From Planctomycetota bacterium (lineage in GTDB: Bacteria > Planctomycetota > Planctomycetia > Gemmatales > Gemmataceae): a stretch of DNA of 64,000 nucleotides. The stretch spans positions 21,957-85,956 of the forward strand of contig JAJXWW010000221.1 in assembly GCA_021781415.1 (NCBI GenBank), written 5' to 3'. Every line of letters begins with the position of its first letter. Position 1 is the stretch's first letter. Positions 9,862 through 17,554 of the stretch are shown piece after piece. A program made the translations under genes and the position numbers. Below the pieces are notes generated by a model that did no database searches, was not told the origin of the DNA, and saw only the letters and a list, made by a program, of their open reading frames with translations.

Positions 9862-11358
9862 ATGGGATGGGCCTCGCGTGTCGCGCTGACGCTGTTCGTG
9901 GCCATGTTGGGAGCGATGACGTTGCTGGCGTTGCCCGATCCCGCACCCTCGTGCCTGGAGGGGCGGGTTTTCGACGATGGCGGTGGGGTTCCTGGCACGC
10001 ACGTTCGGTTGCAGGGCACAAGTATCTGCTCGCGCAGCGATGGCCGCGGACGATTTCGGCTGTCACCTCGGGTTGCCGGACGGCGCGCGACCGCGTGGAA
10101 AGAAGGCTACTTTATCGGAGGCTCGGACTCGCCCTCGTTTCCATCGATCCGCTTGAAGCCGTTGCCGAGCACCGACAATAGCGAGTACGAATGGGTCGAT
10201 CCCTCGCCAAACGCCGCCGAAAGCCAAAACTGCGCCAACTGCCACGCCGAGATTTACCGCGAATGGTCGTCGAGCGGTCACGCGCGCTCCGTCGAGGGTC
10301 GTCACTTCCGCAATCTGTACGAAGGCACCGATTGGCACGGCAAGCCAGATGCGGGCTGGGGATTGCTTACAGAGTACCCAGACGGTGCGGGGGTGTGTGC
10401 TTCGTGTCATGCCCCCGCGACCGAGGCGTTCGATTTGCGCCAGCTTCGAGGGGCGGCGATGTCCGGCGTTCACTGCGATTATTGTCACAAAGTCGAGGGT
10501 GTCGCCGACGGACAACTCGGTCTGTCTCACGGTCGCTTCAATTTGCGGCTGCTGCGTCCGAAGGAAGGGCAGCTGTTCTTCGGATCGCTCGACGATGTGG
10601 CGCGCGGCGAGGACTCCTATTCTCCGTTGTACCGGGATAGCCGCTACTGTGCCTCGTGCCACGAAGGCATCGTCTTCGGCGTCCACGTTTATAGCACGTT
10701 TTCCGAATGGCAAGCCAGTCCCTCAGCGCGGCAGGGGGTACAGTGCCAGGATTGCCACATGAAACCGTCCGGAAGGATGACGAACCTCGCTCCCGGCCAC
10801 GGCGGCCTCGACCGCGATCCGCGAACCCTGCACAATCATCGCTTCTTCGACGGGAGCCAAGAGGCGATGCTCCGCCGTGCCGTCAAGGCCACGGTGGAAC
10901 TGGAGCGCGGCGAAACGGGAGTGCGAGCGTGCGTGCGATTGTGGAGCGAGGGAGTAGGCCACAGTCTCCCGACCGGATTCATCGACCGCCATCTCGTTCT
11001 CTCGGTCGAAGGATTCACTTCCGACGGTCGCGCCTTGCAGCCTTTTGAAGGACCGATTTTACCGTCGCTGGCGGGCGAGAAACTGGCGGGCCGTCCCGGT
11101 CGATTGCTGGCGCGGGTGCTAAAAGACATGGAGGGCCGTACACCGGCCCCGTTCTGGCTTGCCGCTCCCGAACCGCCGTTGGACACGCGCCTCGTCCCCG
11201 GACGAGTCGAGGAGAGCCATTTTGCCTATCCTCGCCCTATGACACGTTTGCGGCTGCGCGTCTGGTATCGTCGGTTCTGGCCCGAGGTCGCTCGCCGGAA
11301 GCGATGGCCCAACGATGAAACGCTCGTGTTCGAGCAAGTGTTCTCGCCTCCGCTGTAA
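9862..11358 (+). CDS. Five-heme cytochrome c, cytochrome c-554-like, with regulatory-like N-terminal domain
   Basis: The protein has 498 residues. The ATG at 9862 follows GGAG by 7 bases and opens a hydrophobic signal/anchor segment. Residues ~30-90 form a small beta domain of the carboxypeptidase-regulatory type. Then come five CxxCH heme-binding motifs: CANCH (~124), CASCH (~178), CDYCH (~204), CASCH (~263) and CQDCH (~294), with additional His residues between them that could be distal ligands. The C-terminal ~180 residues are a beta-rich domain without Cys motifs. The layout matches cytochrome c-554/multiheme families of periplasmic electron carriers. Partner and substrate are not evident; it lies between two beta-oxidation gene units but points away from copy 1. 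Confidence 0.85.
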   Translation: MGWASRVALTLFVAMLGAMTLLALPDPAPSCLEGRVFDDGGGVPGTHVRLQGTSICSRSDGRGRFRLSPRVAGRRATAWKEGYFIGGSDSPSFPSIRLKPLPSTDNSEYEWVDPSPNAAESQNCANCHAEIYREWSSSGHARSVEGRHFRNLYEGTDWHGKPDAGWGLLTEYPDGAGVCASCHAPATEAFDLRQLRGAAMSGVHCDYCHKVEGVADGQLGLSHGRFNLRLLRPKEGQLFFGSLDDVARGEDSYSPLYRDSRYCASCHEGIVFGVHVYSTFSEWQASPSARQGVQCQDCHMKPSGRMTNLAPGHGGLDRDPRTLHNHRFFDGSQEAMLRRAVKATVELERGETGVRACVRLWSEGVGHSLPTGFIDRHLVLSVEGFTSDGRALQPFEGPILPSLAGEKLAGRPGRLLARVLKDMEGRTPAPFWLAAPEPPLDTRLVPGRVEESHFAYPRPMTRLRLRVWYRRFWPEVARRKRWPNDETLVFEQVFSPPL

Positions 11359-11661
11359 CGAGTATCTCCTATTCTCGCTGCGATGTGTATGAAAATGAAC
11401 ATCGACTTGTCCGATTCCGCGTCGAGCGTTTCAGTTCGTTAACGATCGGGGTCGATAGAAACGAGTGCGGTCATTCAGTAATCCGTCGTAACTCCTTTTT
11501 GGAACAACGGTTCCAGAGAATCGCTCCGACAATTCCGTGCGACTGAGCGAACCGGCATGGAATATGCTATTTTTAATAAGTAACGGAATTAGAACGATTG
11601 CGACGGATGCAGCATGAGAGCGCATGAGGCCACGGAAACCGGTAAAGAGAAGGCAACGATC
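11359..11661. other. Intergenic region with a short palindrome and AT-rich promoter-like stretch
   Basis: These 303 bp lie between the cytochrome and a small gene. A perfect 6-bp inverted repeat with a 4-base loop lies at 11500-11515 and could be a weak hairpin or operator. An AT-rich run around 11565-11580 resembles a -10 region ahead of the small gene. No coding frame is supported. Confidence 0.35.
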
Positions 11662-11868
11662 ATGGGCTTGAACACGCACTATCAACTTCTGATTACTCGC
11701 GGAAGAAAAGCGGGTCTCACGACGCGCGAACTGTATTCCGCGATGGCTGGCCGTCCCGTCGAGGGCAGCGACGACCTCTTGGGCCGGGCCGACTGCAACG
11801 GCTATGTGCCGAGCATCAGTCCGCAAGGCCAACGCATCTATCGTCCGCTCAACGGCAAACGGAGTTGA
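11662..11868 (+). CDS. Small hypothetical protein, 68 residues
   Basis: The ATG at 11662 has GAAGG at 8 bases; the upstream in-frame ATG would add an atypical N-terminus. The product is small, hydrophilic and basic, with no membrane segment, signal peptide or Cys cluster. It begins MGLNTHYQ and ends with a YRPLNGKRS tail. A perfect-stem terminator follows 38 bp after the stop, supporting a real transcription unit. I do not recognise the family and suggest no function. Confidence 0.55.
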   Translation: MGLNTHYQLLITRGRKAGLTTRELYSAMAGRPVEGSDDLLGRADCNGYVPSISPQGQRIYRPLNGKRS

Positions 11869-11906
11869 GTTGGACTCCGACCACGGAGCGCTGAAGTCTG
11901 GAACGG

Positions 11907-11954
11907 AAGGGCCGATGCTTTTCTCGCCGAGGGAAGCATCGGCCCTTCGGTTTT
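11907..11954 (+). terminator. Strong hairpin terminator
   Basis: A perfect 14-bp inverted repeat (11907-11920 and 11934-11947) with a 13-base loop is followed by a short T run (cggtttt). It is well placed to terminate the small gene ending at 11868. Confidence 0.75.
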
Positions 11955-12077
11955 GGCCTTCCTCGGGTAGTCGATCCTAGCTCGCCGCGATGCAAACCGG
12001 CTTTGCCCTCACTGCCTTTTCGCATAAACTCACCTTTCATCCGGCCACTTACGTTACCAGCACGAAAGGACGCGACG

Positions 12078-14222
12078 ATGGGTCAACCGACGCAGCCCGC
12101 TCTCCGCTTGGAAATCCTCAACGGCGACATCGCCTTGTTGACGCTCGATCAACCGGGCAGCCGCGCCAATACGTTGAGTCAAGCGATGCTCGGCGAACTC
12201 GAAGCAATGGTGGCCCAGCTTAAAGCACGCGCCGAACTGCACGGCTTGATCTTGTGCAGCGGCAAGCCGGGCATCTTCATCGCCGGCGCGGATCTACGCG
12301 AACTCGGCAGCGCTCCACAAGACGCCGACACGGCGCGCAAAATGGTGAAGCGCGGCCTCGATCTCGTCGCATCCATCGAGAATCTACCCTATCCGACTGT
12401 CGCGGCCATCGACGGTGCGTGCATGGGCGGCGGTTTGGAATTGGCGCTCGGGTTCGATTATCGTTTGGCCGGCACGCATCCGAAGACAGAAATCGGACTG
12501 CCGGAGACGAAGATCGGGCTTATCCCCGGCTGGGGCGGGACGCAGCGCCTGAGCCGACTGATCGGGCCATCGCTGGCCGCCGAGATGATTTGCTCCGGAG
12601 AGCCGGCCAAGGCCGACCGCGCCCGTCAAATCGGTCTCGTCTTCGATGCCGTGCCGCCCGAACGTCTTCAAGAGGAAGCAGTACGGTTGATCCAAGAGGC
12701 GCGGAAATCCGACGAATGGAAGACGCTCCGCCAACGCAAACGACAGCCGGTCGGGCTGAGCGAGGAGCAGCAATCGTTCGCTTACGCCGTTGCCCGCGCG
12801 CAGGTGTTGGCCAAGACGAGCGGAAAATATCCGGCTCCGCCGGCGGCGCTGGAAGCCATCTTCCGAGGCTGCAATCTGCCGCTGGAGGATGGACTCAAGG
12901 CCGAGACGGAGCAATTCGTACAACTGGTGGGCAGCCCCATCTCGCGCAATCTGATCGCGGTGTTCTTTATGACTCAGCGTTTGCAGAAAGACTCCGGTGT
13001 CAATGCCGCCACCGTGCAACCCACAAACGTCCAGCAAGTTGGCGTTCTCGGAGCAGGCATCATGGGAGCAGGCATCGCCGCCGCGCACATCCGCCGAGGC
13101 ATTCCCGCCATGCTTCTCGACAACGCCTCGGCGGCGCTGGAGAAAGGCATCGGCAACATCTCCAAGAGCCTGCTGGGCCGGGTTGAGATTGGCCGCTTGT
13201 CGCCCGCCGATGCAGCCACGGCTCTGGCTCGCCTCAGCAGCAGCACGACGCTGAACGCCTTGGCCGACCGAGATGTGGTGATCGAGGCCATCATCGAAAA
13301 CGAAGAGGCCAAGGTGAACACCTATCGCCAAGTGGAGAAGCTCTTGCGACCGGGAGCGATCCTCGCTTCCAACACTTCGACGATCTCCATTACGCGCATG
13401 GCCCAATCGGTCGAACATCCCGATACCTTCGCCGGAATGCACTTCTTCAATCCCGTGGATCGCATGCAGTTGGTCGAAGTGATCCGAGGGGAGAAGACCA
13501 GCGATGAAACCGTCGTCTCGCTCGTCGCCTTGGCCAAACGCATCGGCAAGACTCCGATCGTCGTCCGCGATTGTCCGGGCTTTCTCGTCAATCGCATCTT
13601 GTTCCCCTACCTCAACGAATCGCTGGTGTTGTTGCAAGAGGGAGCGAGTCCGCGCGCCCTCGACAAAGCGGCGATGGCATTCGGGATGCCGATGGGACCG
13701 ATAACGCTCAACGATCTCGTCGGTCTGGATACATCGCTCTATGCCGGGCGCGTCATCAACACCGCCTTCGCCGACCGGGCCGCGCCGACGAAGATTCTCG
13801 ACGAACTCGTCAAAGCCGGTCGCTTGGGGCAAAAGTCCAGCGCGGGTTTCTATAGCTACATCAAAGGCTCGCGCGGCCTCGACGATCCTGCCCTCGACTC
13901 GATCCTGGCCAAGTGCCGCACCGGCCAAAGACAATTCGAGAATGAAGAGTTAACGGATCGTCTATTTCTACCGATGTTGACCGAGGCCAGCCGCGTCCTA
14001 AGCGAAGGCATCGTCCGCGATCCCGGCGACGTGGACATGGGTTTGATACTGGGCATCGGCTTCCCGCCCTTCCGCGGTGGAATCCTCCGCTGGGCCGACG
14101 CTCTCGGACTGGCCAACGTGCTGGAAAAGCTGAAACGCTACGAATCCCTCGGACTCCGTTTCCAAGCCACCGAGCAGATGCGTCAACTGGCCTCGGAGGG
14201 CAAGGGATTCTACCGGGACTAA
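12078..14222 (+). CDS. Bifunctional enoyl-CoA hydratase/3-hydroxyacyl-CoA dehydrogenase, copy 2
   Basis: This 714-residue paralogue of the gene at 7334-9529 has the same domain order. The crotonase half carries DGACMGGGLELALG and LPETKIGLIPGWGG with both catalytic Glu positions, so hydratase activity should be intact. The dehydrogenase half begins with GAGIMGAGIAAAH for NAD and carries HFFNPV. The ATG at 12078 follows AAAGGA by 7 bases; an upstream ATG gives an unlikely extension. The role is beta-oxidation of fatty acyl-CoA in the cytoplasm. It stands alone between two hairpin terminators, so it is probably monocistronic and separately regulated from copy 1. The two copies differ clearly in sequence and may differ in chain-length preference. 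Confidence 0.9.
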   Translation: MGQPTQPALRLEILNGDIALLTLDQPGSRANTLSQAMLGELEAMVAQLKARAELHGLILCSGKPGIFIAGADLRELGSAPQDADTARKMVKRGLDLVASIENLPYPTVAAIDGACMGGGLELALGFDYRLAGTHPKTEIGLPETKIGLIPGWGGTQRLSRLIGPSLAAEMICSGEPAKADRARQIGLVFDAVPPERLQEEAVRLIQEARKSDEWKTLRQRKRQPVGLSEEQQSFAYAVARAQVLAKTSGKYPAPPAALEAIFRGCNLPLEDGLKAETEQFVQLVGSPISRNLIAVFFMTQRLQKDSGVNAATVQPTNVQQVGVLGAGIMGAGIAAAHIRRGIPAMLLDNASAALEKGIGNISKSLLGRVEIGRLSPADAATALARLSSSTTLNALADRDVVIEAIIENEEAKVNTYRQVEKLLRPGAILASNTSTISITRMAQSVEHPDTFAGMHFFNPVDRMQLVEVIRGEKTSDETVVSLVALAKRIGKTPIVVRDCPGFLVNRILFPYLNESLVLLQEGASPRALDKAAMAFGMPMGPITLNDLVGLDTSLYAGRVINTAFADRAAPTKILDELVKAGRLGQKSSAGFYSYIKGSRGLDDPALDSILAKCRTGQRQFENEELTDRLFLPMLTEASRVLSEGIVRDPGDVDMGLILGIGFPPFRGGILRWADALGLANVLEKLKRYESLGLRFQATEQMRQLASEGKGFYRD

Positions 14223-14526
14223 GAAACTTCGGCGAACCGGGCTGAGCCTTCGGAGATCGATAAAAACCACTCGGTTTTATCGATCTCCCCATCCCGATCG
14301 TCTTGATTCGCTCCGACTCACGGCCGTCCAACATCGTTTCGATGTGCGACAAGGCGGCTTCGGCGAAAAGATGGTCGGGCCGTCCGAGCGTCAACCGTTC
14401 TCACAATCTGGTTGAATCACCGTTCAATGGATGGTAGGATAGGGCCGATGGATTCGTATACGCTGTAAATAGATTTCTTGTGGTCCGTCTTATACGACGT
14501 TTTTCTTTGGAACGATAGGTGAAATT
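14223..14526. other. Intergenic region upstream of first DUF1559 gene
   Basis: The first third holds the hairpin at 14252-14288. The remainder becomes AT-rich close to the DUF1559 start (14450-14520) and presumably holds its promoter. No small gene is supported. Confidence 0.4.
14252..14288 (+). terminator. Hairpin downstream of copy-2 beta-oxidation gene
   Basis: A perfect 14-bp inverted repeat (14252-14265 and 14275-14288) with a 9-base loop lies 30 bp after the stop codon. Its A/T-rich inner stem and lack of a long T tail make it an atypical intrinsic terminator, but the position fits. Confidence 0.6.
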
Positions 14527-15402
14527 ATGTTGATTCGTCTATTTCACCGGTGGAGAGGCTTCACGCTCATCGAACTTTTGGTAGTCATTGCGATCATTGC
14601 CATCCTTATTGGCCTTCTGTTACCCGCCGTTCAAAAAGTACGCGAGGCCGCCGCCCGCGCTCAGTGCAGCAACAATCTCAAGCAGTTGGGTTTGGCCACA
14701 GCCAATTTCGCGGACACCCATGAGACGATGCTTCCACCGGCAAATGGCTGGTTACCGTACAACAACGGGGCGCAGGGACAGCAAGGACAGGTGTACGGCA
14801 CGGAACTGGTTCAGATCCTGCCTTTTATCGAACAACAGAATTTGCTCAACGCATCGTTCAACGGAACGTACTATGCGATCAACGTACCCACCAACGGGGG
14901 CAACCGTCGCGTCAAGACGTTCGTATGCCCGTCCGATCCCAGCGTGGGCAAAGCGGCTTCGACGCAATGGGGCGGAACGAACTGGGGTCAAGGCGATTGC
15001 AGTTATGCGGGGAATTATCAGGTCTTCGGACTACCGCTGCCACGATGGCAAGGAGGACATCGATTCCCGGCCTCGTTGACGGACGGCACTTCCAACACCA
15101 TTCTTTACGCCGAAAAGTACGCCGGATGTGGCGGCGGCGGCAACCTGTGGGCGTGGGGTTGGGATGTGTACTTGTCACCCGTATACGCCGCCGCCGTCAC
15201 CGGCCCCCAGACATGGCAACAGTCTCCCAATCCGTGGCAGCGCAATTGCAATCCGACTCTGGCGTCGAGCCCTCATACCGGCGGAATCAACGTCAGTCTC
15301 GGCGACGGCAGCGTTCGTTTCCTCGCGCAGGGCATCAGTCCCACTACGTTTTGGCTTGCCACGAATCCATCGGACGGTTTGCCTCTGCCTTCCGATTGGT
15401 GA
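14527..15402 (+). CDS. DUF1559 family pseudopilin-like protein, copy 1
   Basis: This 291-residue protein has an N-terminal type IV pilin/type II secretion pseudopilin signal: a short basic leader, then GFTLIELLVVIAII with Glu5 and a 20-residue hydrophobic helix, cut by a prepilin peptidase after Gly. It continues with the DUF1559 hallmark QCSNNLKQLGLA. The rest is the DUF1559 globular domain ending in the typical HTGG ... LGDGSVRF motif. Members are hugely expanded in planctomycetes and thought to be surface or secretion-related; the exact role is unknown. AGGTGA precedes the start. A paired small lipoprotein gene follows, and the same pair is repeated downstream. Confidence 0.9.
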   Translation: MLIRLFHRWRGFTLIELLVVIAIIAILIGLLLPAVQKVREAAARAQCSNNLKQLGLATANFADTHETMLPPANGWLPYNNGAQGQQGQVYGTELVQILPFIEQQNLLNASFNGTYYAINVPTNGGNRRVKTFVCPSDPSVGKAASTQWGGTNWGQGDCSYAGNYQVFGLPLPRWQGGHRFPASLTDGTSNTILYAEKYAGCGGGGNLWAWGWDVYLSPVYAAAVTGPQTWQQSPNPWQRNCNPTLASSPHTGGINVSLGDGSVRFLAQGISPTTFWLATNPSDGLPLPSDW

Positions 15403-15567
15403 TTCGCCGCGCGGAGGACAAAAGTTGCCTCGCTCTTGTCGGCGAACCAGTCCAGAAGGTATCTTGTCGGGAGGGATGGAAACTCCATCGCCCCTCAACG
15501 ACGCTTCGGGTCACGAATTGAGGGGGTTGTTAGCAGCCACTTTATCTGTCTGTATTGTGGAGGAATT

Positions 15568-16002
15568 ATGAGGTCGGTAACATATCTCGTTTGTTCGAGG
15601 CGTTCTATCGTGCTGCCTCTGCTGCTCGTGCTGGCGAGCGGGTGCGGCAGCGGGAAGACGGGAACCGTATCGGGTAAAGTGCTTCTGGATGGTAAGCCCG
15701 TGCCCGGCGGGTACATTAATTTCTTCCCCTCCGGTGAAAACTCGACCGCGAAGACCAGTCCGATCGGCGAAGACGGAAGCTATTCGGTGAAAGGCGTACC
15801 CGTCGGTACCGCGAAGATCACCGTTCAAGGCGTCGCAGGCTCCGTCCAGATCCCGAACTCCAACCTACCCAAAGGCATGGAGATGCCCGTCTCGGATCGC
15901 AAGGCGGTGTTTGTGCCGCCGAAGTACAGCACCACGGAACAAAGCGGATTGAGCTACGAGATTAAGTCTGGATCGCAAGATCATAACGTCGAATTAAAGT
16001 GA
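15568..16002 (+). CDS. Small lipoprotein with carboxypeptidase-regulatory-like (beta-sandwich) domain, copy 1
   Basis: The ATG at 15568 is chosen for the perfect GGAGG six bases upstream; the frame is open further 5' but lacks a site. The 144-residue product has a lipoprotein signal ending LASGC, then a transthyretin-like/carboxypeptidase-regulatory fold region containing GKVLLDGKPVPGG and DGSYSVKGVPVG, common in planctomycete secreted proteins. It is probably anchored to the outer side of the inner membrane or the outer membrane. It lies directly downstream of a DUF1559 gene and is duplicated at 17116-17547, suggesting that the two products work together. No catalytic residues are seen. Confidence 0.85.
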   Translation: MRSVTYLVCSRRSIVLPLLLVLASGCGSGKTGTVSGKVLLDGKPVPGGYINFFPSGENSTAKTSPIGEDGSYSVKGVPVGTAKITVQGVAGSVQIPNSNLPKGMEMPVSDRKAVFVPPKYSTTEQSGLSYEIKSGSQDHNVELK

Positions 16003-16155
16003 CAAATAAACCTCGTCAATGGAGGGTATATATTCCTCGATCCTTTTGAGTAACCGGCGGCACCGCCGCCCCCACGATGTAGTCGATTTGCGGTACCCTT
16101 TGAAAGAGCGTCGTTCGTTCTTTCCATCTCATCTTTTTTGAAGGGGATTCGATTC

Positions 16156-17040
16156 ATGGTAAGGTTCGTTCTATCGATGCGGAAGCGTGGCTTCACGCTG
16201 ATCGAATTGTTGGTGGTGATAGCCATCATTGCGATTCTCATTGGCCTGCTTTTACCGGCCGTACAAAAAGTTCGCGAGGCCGCCGCTCGCTCTCAGTGCA
16301 GTAACAATCTCAAACAACTGGGATTGGCGGTCCACAATTTCAACGATGTCTACAAGTCCCTTCCTCAAGCGACGGCTTGGCCACCCGGTTCCGGCAATCC
16401 CAACATACCCAGCGGGATCGGCGGCACCGAAATGACCCAAATTCTCGCCTTTATCGAACAACAGAATTTGCTTAACTTCTCAACCACCTACAACGGCGCG
16501 GGAATTTTCGCCATCAACATTCCGAGCAACGGAGGCAATCGTCGCGTTAAAACGTTTATCTGTCCGTCCGATCCCAGCGTGGGCAAAGCGGCTTCGACGC
16601 AATGGGGCGGAACGAACTGGGGACAGGGCGATTGCTGCTATGCCGGTAATTTTCAAGTCTTCGCCTACGGCAGCTTCGGCAATTGGATGGGACACGCTCA
16701 AATTCCGGCCACGTTTACCGATGGAACCTCCAACACCATCCTCTACGCCGAGAAGTACGCCGGTTGCGGCGGTGGCGGCAATATGTGGGCCTGGGGATGG
16801 GATCCGTACTTGTCGCCAGTTTACGGCGTGGCCGTCACCGGCCCGCAGACCTGGCAGCAATCCCCCAATCCGTGGCAGAGCAATTGCAATCCATCGCTGG
16901 CGTCCAGTTCTCACACGGGGGGGATGAACGTTGGCATGGCCGACGGCAGCATTCGCTTCCTTGGCCAAGGCATCAGCCCCTACACGTTCTGGGTCGCCAC
17001 CGTGCCCAACGATGGCATTCCCATGCCACAAGATTGGTAA
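16156..17040 (+). CDS. DUF1559 family pseudopilin-like protein, copy 2
   Basis: The protein has 294 residues. The ATG at 16156 follows AAGGGG at 9 bases; an upstream TTG is less likely. It has the same architecture as the copy at 14527: basic leader, GFTLIELLVVIAII prepilin helix, QCSNNLKQLGLA, globular DUF1559 domain and a terminal HTGG ... MADGSIRF motif. The two proteins are alike along their whole length. A 59-bp block is identical at the DNA level (14929-14987 and 16564-16622) although flanking codons differ synonymously. It lies between the two lipoprotein genes in a tandem A-L-A-L arrangement. Confidence 0.9.
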   Translation: MVRFVLSMRKRGFTLIELLVVIAIIAILIGLLLPAVQKVREAAARSQCSNNLKQLGLAVHNFNDVYKSLPQATAWPPGSGNPNIPSGIGGTEMTQILAFIEQQNLLNFSTTYNGAGIFAINIPSNGGNRRVKTFICPSDPSVGKAASTQWGGTNWGQGDCCYAGNFQVFAYGSFGNWMGHAQIPATFTDGTSNTILYAEKYAGCGGGGNMWAWGWDPYLSPVYGVAVTGPQTWQQSPNPWQSNCNPSLASSSHTGGMNVGMADGSIRFLGQGISPYTFWVATVPNDGIPMPQDW

Positions 17041-17054
17041 CCGACGAGTCCGAC

Positions 17055-17089
17055 GGGCGAGCGTTCGGCGCGATCCGCACCGCTCGCCC
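17055..17089. repeat. GGGCGAGCG-type intergenic hairpin
   Basis: Nine-base arms GGGCGAGCG (17055-17063) and CGCTCGCCC (17081-17089) with a 17-base loop lie between DUF1559 copy 2 and the following lipoprotein gene. The same arm sequence recurs, once with a mismatch, in gaps of the oxidase operon. Confidence 0.55.
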
Positions 17090-17115
17090 CGACACTCCTT
17101 ACTTTCGGAGAAACC

Positions 17116-17547
17116 ATGCGATCGTCCCGTTCCGTGTGTTTGTGTCGCCTGGCCGCGGTCTTACTTCTTCTATCGGCGAGCGGCTGCGGCGCTCGAACGG
17201 GAACCGTTGCGGGCAAGGTTCTCCTCGACGGTAAGCCCGTGCCTGGCGGCTATGTCAACTTCTTTCCCCAAGGAGAGAACACCACCGCCAAGAGTTCTCC
17301 CATCGACAAAGACGGCAGCTACACCGTGATCGGAGTGCCGACCGGCAGCGTCAAAATCAGCGTTCAAGGCATCTTCGGCTCGGAGCAATTGCCGAACATG
17401 AAAGGTCCGAACGGCATGGATATGCCTCGCTCCGACCGCAAGACGGTCTATGTGCCGACCAAATATAGCACTGTCGAGGAAAGCGGTTTGTCCTACGATG
17501 TCAAACCCGGCTCGCAAGATTTTAACATCGAGTTAAAAGATCGGTAA
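17116..17547 (+). CDS. Small lipoprotein with carboxypeptidase-regulatory-like domain, copy 2
   Basis: This 143-residue paralogue of 15568-16002 has CGGAG 5 bases upstream of the ATG. The lipobox is LSASGC, followed by GKVLLDGKPVPGGYVNFFP, a DGSYTVIGVPTG turn and a C-terminal YSTVEESGLSYDV strand that matches the first copy. Its codon choices differ from copy 1, so this duplication is older than, or not covered by, the conversion tract seen in the DUF1559 pair. Membrane-anchored, non-enzymatic and probably structural, inferred only from fold and context. Confidence 0.85.
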   Translation: MRSSRSVCLCRLAAVLLLLSASGCGARTGTVAGKVLLDGKPVPGGYVNFFPQGENTTAKSSPIDKDGSYTVIGVPTGSVKISVQGIFGSEQLPNMKGPNGMDMPRSDRKTVYVPTKYSTVEESGLSYDVKPGSQDFNIELKDR

Positions 17548-17554
17548 TGGTACA

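Noticed and set aside
12384..13934. 516-codon frame opposite the second beta-oxidation gene
   Set aside because: It mirrors the codon structure of a strongly supported enzyme gene; the product has no recognisable motif.
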